NCBI GenBank assembly: GCA_037102815.1
Contig: BTPP01000009.1
Location: forward strand, 434,001-498,000
DNA length: 64,000 nucleotides
DNA from: Neurospora intermedia
Lineage: Eukaryota > Ascomycota > Sordariomycetes > Sordariales > Sordariaceae
Reading direction: 5' to 3'
Positions 60,239 to 64,000 of this stretch are shown here, piece by piece. How positions within the stretch are numbered: position 1 is the first letter of the stretch; every line of letters starts with the position of its first letter. The notes under the pieces were generated by a model. It was given only the letters and a program-made list of their open reading frames with translations, was not told where the DNA came from and did no database searches. The position numbers were made by a program, and so were the translations under genes.

Positions 60239-62317
60239 ATGTCACAACCACCACAACAACCACTACCACCGCCCTACCCAGGCTCGGGTGCGGGCTCTGG
60301 CTCCAACTCCGGAACTCCCAACCCCATCTCCATCTCTTCCGCCCTCCCAACCCCCACCGACGAAAAGAAACCCTCCTCCTACGGCACCGTAATCCCCCCC
60401 TCCCCCTCACCCGACACCAAGAACCTCAACTTCTCCTCCTCCTCGTCATCAGACCTCTCCGAAGCCTCTGAATACGCCGACCTCACACGAAACCCCTTTC
60501 TGGACCCCGTCGTCGCCGCGCACTGGCGCAAAGTCTACGAAGAAGCCGACTACGAGTGTCGCGCGGTGTTCGACCCGAGCGTAACCTGGACAGAAGAAGA
60601 AGAGAAAGCCATCATTCGCAAGATTGATTTCCGGGCGTGTGCGTGGGCGATAGTCATGTTTTTTGCGCTGCAGGTCGATCGGGGGAATTTGAGCCAGGCG
60701 TTGGCGGATGGGATGTTGGATGATTTGGGGTTGAATACTAATGGTATGTTCATCTGCCTTACCTATGCGCTGTTTGAGGGGGTGGGGTGGTTGCAAAGAA
60801 GAAAAGAGAAAGAAGAACAAAGAAAAAAAAAAAATGAAAGAAAAGAAAGAGGAAAGGGGGGGAAAAGAAAAGGGGAAGGGTATGAAGATGAGGCTGACGA
60901 CATGACAGACTATAACTACGGCAACGTCATTTTTCTGGTGTCGTTCCTATGCGCTGAGTTGCCGTCTCAATTGCTGTCGAAGAAGCTCGGTCCGGATCGG
61001 TGGATTCCGATACAGATTGTGCTGTGGTCTGTCGTTGCCATTTCGCAGTGCTCGTTGACTGGAAGGGGCAGTTTCTTTGCTACTCGGTGTTTGTTGGGTC
61101 TTATCGAGGTTTGTCTTCTTACCTGACCTTCCCCGTCCACATCCAAGGAGGCCAAAAGAACTGACACCATTACCAGGGCGGCTTCATCCCCGACATTGTC
61201 CTCTGGCTCTCCTACTTCTACACCTCACGCGAGCTCCCCATTCGCCTCTCCTACTTCTGGACCACCCTCTCGACCACCTCCATCATCACGAGTCTCATGG
61301 CCTTTGGCCTCCTGCACATGCGCGGCATCAATGGTTGGGCGGGCTGGCAATGGATGTTCCTGGTCGAAGGGCTCATCACGCTCTGCATCGGCCTGGCCTC
61401 CTTCTTCATGATGCCCGCCTCGGCCGTGCAGACCAAGACATGGTTTCGCCCCAACGGGTGGTTCACGGACCGCGAAGTCTCCATTGTCGTTAACCGCGTG
61501 CTGAGAGACGATCCGTCCAAGGGCGATATGCATAACCGCGAGGCCATTACGCCCAAGAGGCTGTGGGAGACCCTGAAGGACTATGATCTCTGGCCGCTGT
61601 ATGCGATTGGGCTGGTGGCGTATATTCCGCAAACGCCGGTGAACTATTATTTGACTTTGACGCTGAGGAGGCTGGGGTTTAGCGCGTTCAATACGAATCT
61701 GTTGGTGATTCCATCGGTGAGTTTAACCCTTTCCATGTCTTTTGGGGGTTGCCAAATGCTGACAAGACGGGAAAATACAGTCCGTCGTCCACATCATCAC
61801 CCTCCTCCTCCTCACCCGGCTCTCCGACATTCTGAAGGAGCGAACCTTTGTGGCCATGCTTCAATGCCTCTGGACACTCCCCTGCATCCTGGCGCTCAGG
61901 TTCTGGCCCGGCCTGATCGAAAACGCCTGGGGAACATATGCGCTCATGTCCGTCCTCCTGTCGTACCCTTACTGCCACGCCATCCTCGTGGCCTGGACGT
62001 CCAAAAACGCCAACAACGTCGGGGCCCGTAGCGTGTCGGCGGCGCTGTACAATATGTCGGTCCAGCTAGGTAACGTGGTGGCCAATTTCATTTACATGGA
62101 CTATGACAAGCCGTATTACCATGATGGCAACACCAAACTGGTGGTGATCAATTTGCTGGCGATTGGCGTCTTCTTGTTCACCAAGGCGTACTATGTGTGG
62201 AGGAATAAGCAGAAGGATAAGGTGTGGAATGGGCTGACGGAAGAGCAGAAGGCTGAGTATATTAAGACCACCAAGGTGCAAGGGAGTCGGAGGTTGGATT
62301 TTAGGTTTGCGCATTGA
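60239..62317 (+). CDS. MFS transporter, anion:cation symporter type, 593 aa
   Basis: Four exons: 60239-60743, 60909-61108, 61177-61716, 61781-62317. The long N-terminal cytoplasmic region (about 130 residues) is Pro/Ser/Gly-rich, then twelve helices begin at ACAWAIVMFFALQVDRGNLSQAL. The LQVDRGNLSQA motif, DYNYGNVIFLVSFLCAELPSQL, and WQWMFLVEGL place it in the ACS family beside Dal5- and pantothenate-type permeases, in the plasma membrane. Intron 1 (165 bases) is a multiple of three without a stop and encodes a Lys/Glu-rich run, but the spliced form NTN-DYNYGN matches the family, so the intron is real. It lies about 8 kb from the LRA genes; a role in L-rhamnose or other uptake is only a hypothesis. 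Confidence 0.9.
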
Positions 62318-63535
62318 GGTCGTTATGTTGAGGAACATGGAAGAGGAGAGAAAAGGAAGAGGAGAGAAAGAGAAGAGAGGGTTAGGGTTGGTGTAAGCTG
62401 TCGCAGGTTGTCACCAGTGCCTGCCGGGAACCCAGTTGCCGGAAGCTGCCGGGAAAATCCTTAGTTCATGACGTAATGTAAACAATCGTGACCTGTCAAA
62501 GTTCTGAAACCAAACAGAAGGAGCTTCCCGAGGTTGCACAATGCGCATAGCCCATCCGCGGTACATGATTGTTTCACCAGTCGGAATCGGTAGTGATACG
62601 AGGAAAGGGGTATATTGTAGTGTTTGTACACTACACACAGCGGTACAAGCCGAGGTTTAAGATCTTGCATAAAACTCGTGTTATTGGTGTGCTTAGAAAT
62701 CAGAATGGAGAAGCGGACGGGCAGGGGGGATTCGTTGGTGAAACGGACGGTGAAGAGACAAGCTTAAATGCCCCCCGGAGATGCCTCGGTACTTGGCGAC
62801 AGCCCAGTGCAGCGGAAAGGGCGGCCCCCCGCGCGCGGGGCTCCTTCCGCCGATTAAGTTCTCACTTCTCAGCGATTGCAATTGGCGATAAGATACCTCT
62901 ACAGTGCTAGCTGGAAGCTCCGGAGCTCCAAAGAACCAATTGAACAGAGCGAGAGCAGGTCTGAGATGTCAATTGGGAACTAACACAGACCACTCCTTGC
63001 TATGATTGGATTTGCTTGGAAATACAGGTTATGACGATAGCAGCTTATCAAGCCAACAAATGAATGGCGCAATTGCTGGGCAACCATCACCCACCAGAGC
63101 ATCACCACAACAATCCAACACAACAAACAACACCGCTAGCTTGACTACAAGTAGTATTTGCACCACCCATGAAACAACCTCCTTTTCGGCGGTGTCTGAG
63201 TGCATCATGATCCGAGGCAAAGGGGACCAAATCCCAGAAAGCAGCCCACAGGGGCGGATCGTACACTAGGCCGTGGCCGCTGGAAAGTCTCCGAATCGAT
63301 TGCCCCACGTCACCATTTCTTCATGATTCTAATCGTCCCATCGAAAACGTGCTTTATCAGCAAAACTGTCTCCAGTCGATCCGAGCAATGTCCCCACTGT
63401 TGACGCTGTCCACCGTGTGTTCGGACCCTTCTTGCTCTTGTTGATATAAATCCCAATGGTCCCGTCTGTTGTTCTGTTCCGTCATCGCCCTTTTTCAAAA
63501 CCACCCCGACAAAAATCCACACACCACACATCAAA
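62318..63535. other. Intergenic region, no gene seen
   Basis: About 1.2 kb between two + strand genes. A short GC palindrome (ccccccgcgcgcgggg) lies near 62826. The last 60 bases are C/A-rich and look like the leader of the next gene (accacacatcaaaATGG). Confidence 0.5.
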
Positions 63536-64000
63536 ATGGCTCCCACCCACAACAAGACTCTCGTCTTCAAGAAGATCCCCGAGGGATACCCCGTCCCCGG
63601 CGAGCACATCGTCGTCGAGGACCGTGGCTTCGACCCCGATGCCGCTCCTCCCCCGGGCGGTATGACCGTCTCCATCCTCTGGGCCTCCTTCGACCCCTAC
63701 CAGCGCGGCCGCATGCGTGACGCCAGCATCAAGTCCTACGCTCCCGCTTACCAGCTCGGTGGCCCCGTCACCAACGACACCGTCGCCAAGGTCCTCAAGT
63801 CCGACAACCCCGACTACCAGCCCGGTGACCTCGTTATTGCCCATCTGCCCATTGCCGAGTATGCCGCCCTCACCAAGACCGAGGTCGGCTCCGTCATGGG
63901 TGGCATCGTCGGCCAGGTTGTCCAGACCAAGATCGACAACAAGTACGGCTTCAAGGACCTCGGCCTCTTCCTCGGTCCCCTCGGCATGCCCGGTTTGACC
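63536..64000 (+). CDS. Alkenal/prostaglandin-reductase-like MDR oxidoreductase, 5' part (155 codons, cut by window end)
   Basis: Starts at ATG 63536 in good context and stays open to the window edge. MAPTHNKTLVFKKIPEGYPV, ILWASFDPYQRGRMRDAS and the GDLVIAHLPIAEYAALTK segment match the N-terminal domain of medium-chain dehydrogenases of the leukotriene B4 dehydrogenase / NADP-dependent alkenal double-bond reductase group, which reduce C=C bonds of enals or enones in the cytosol and do not bind zinc. The LGPLGMPGLT stretch at the edge is the start of the conserved region before the NADPH-binding fold, which lies outside the window. Codon use is strongly C-ending, as in highly expressed fungal genes. 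No intron seen in this part. Confidence 0.88.
   Translation, partial: MAPTHNKTLVFKKIPEGYPVPGEHIVVEDRGFDPDAAPPPGGMTVSILWASFDPYQRGRMRDASIKSYAPAYQLGGPVTNDTVAKVLKSDNPDYQPGDLVIAHLPIAEYAALTKTEVGSVMGGIVGQVVQTKIDNKYGFKDLGLFLGPLGMPGLT

Overview
The window comes from a filamentous ascomycete, most likely a Sordariomycete close to Neurospora, Sordaria or Podospora. The support is spliced genes with short introns (GT...AG, mostly 50-110 bases, CTAAC/CTGAC-like branch sites), Zn2Cys6 and PTH11-like families, an ascomycete-type laccase, intron-bearing tRNA genes, and many tacctacc/ctagctag simple repeats between genes. No ribosomal RNA, CRISPR array or autonomous transposon was seen. I support 20 protein-coding genes, the last cut by the window edge, and two tRNA genes. 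Exon borders were worked out by hand from splice signals, frame continuity and family motifs. Coding lengths sum to whole codons in every spliced model.

Layout. 1-24 kb holds a PTH11-like seven-helix receptor (+), then a run of minus-strand genes: secreted ascomycete laccase, secreted GMC oxidoreductase, mitochondrial GatB/Pet112, secreted tannase/feruloyl esterase, an MFS permease of the Dal5/ACS type, a class I (GH47) alpha-mannosidase and a small secreted protein. Several are plant-matter-facing: laccase and GMC oxidase could cooperate in phenolic redox chemistry, and the esterase releases phenolic acids. A TA-flanked MITE-like element lies between the permease and the mannosidase. 24-41 kb holds mostly unfamiliar genes: a 1030-residue charged protein, a multi-pass membrane protein, a tRNA-Asp, a large protein with a HeLo/SesA-like N-terminus and ankyrin-like segment but no visible NTPase, and a Cys-motif coiled-coil protein. 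A 3.9-kb gene-poor stretch rich in simple repeats follows.

44-52 kb is the best functional unit. A Zn2Cys6 regulator (-) is divergent from an L-rhamnonate dehydratase (LRA3, +), which is followed by an L-rhamnose 1-dehydrogenase (LRA1, +). These are two of the four steps of the non-phosphorylated fungal L-rhamnose pathway; the lactonase (LRA2) and aldolase (LRA4) are not in the window. 52-64 kb holds a Gln/His-rich protein with a duplicated motif, a tRNA-Pro, an unidentified ORF, a kinase-fold protein lacking catalytic residues, a second ACS-type MFS transporter whose first intron is stop-free and a multiple of three, and the 5' part of an alkenal/prostaglandin-reductase-like MDR gene.

No wholly new multi-gene system could be shown. 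The strongest leads are the partial rhamnose cluster with its divergent regulator, the orphan HeLo/SesA-like protein, the MITE, the 25-base microexon in the zinc-cluster gene and the pseudokinase.
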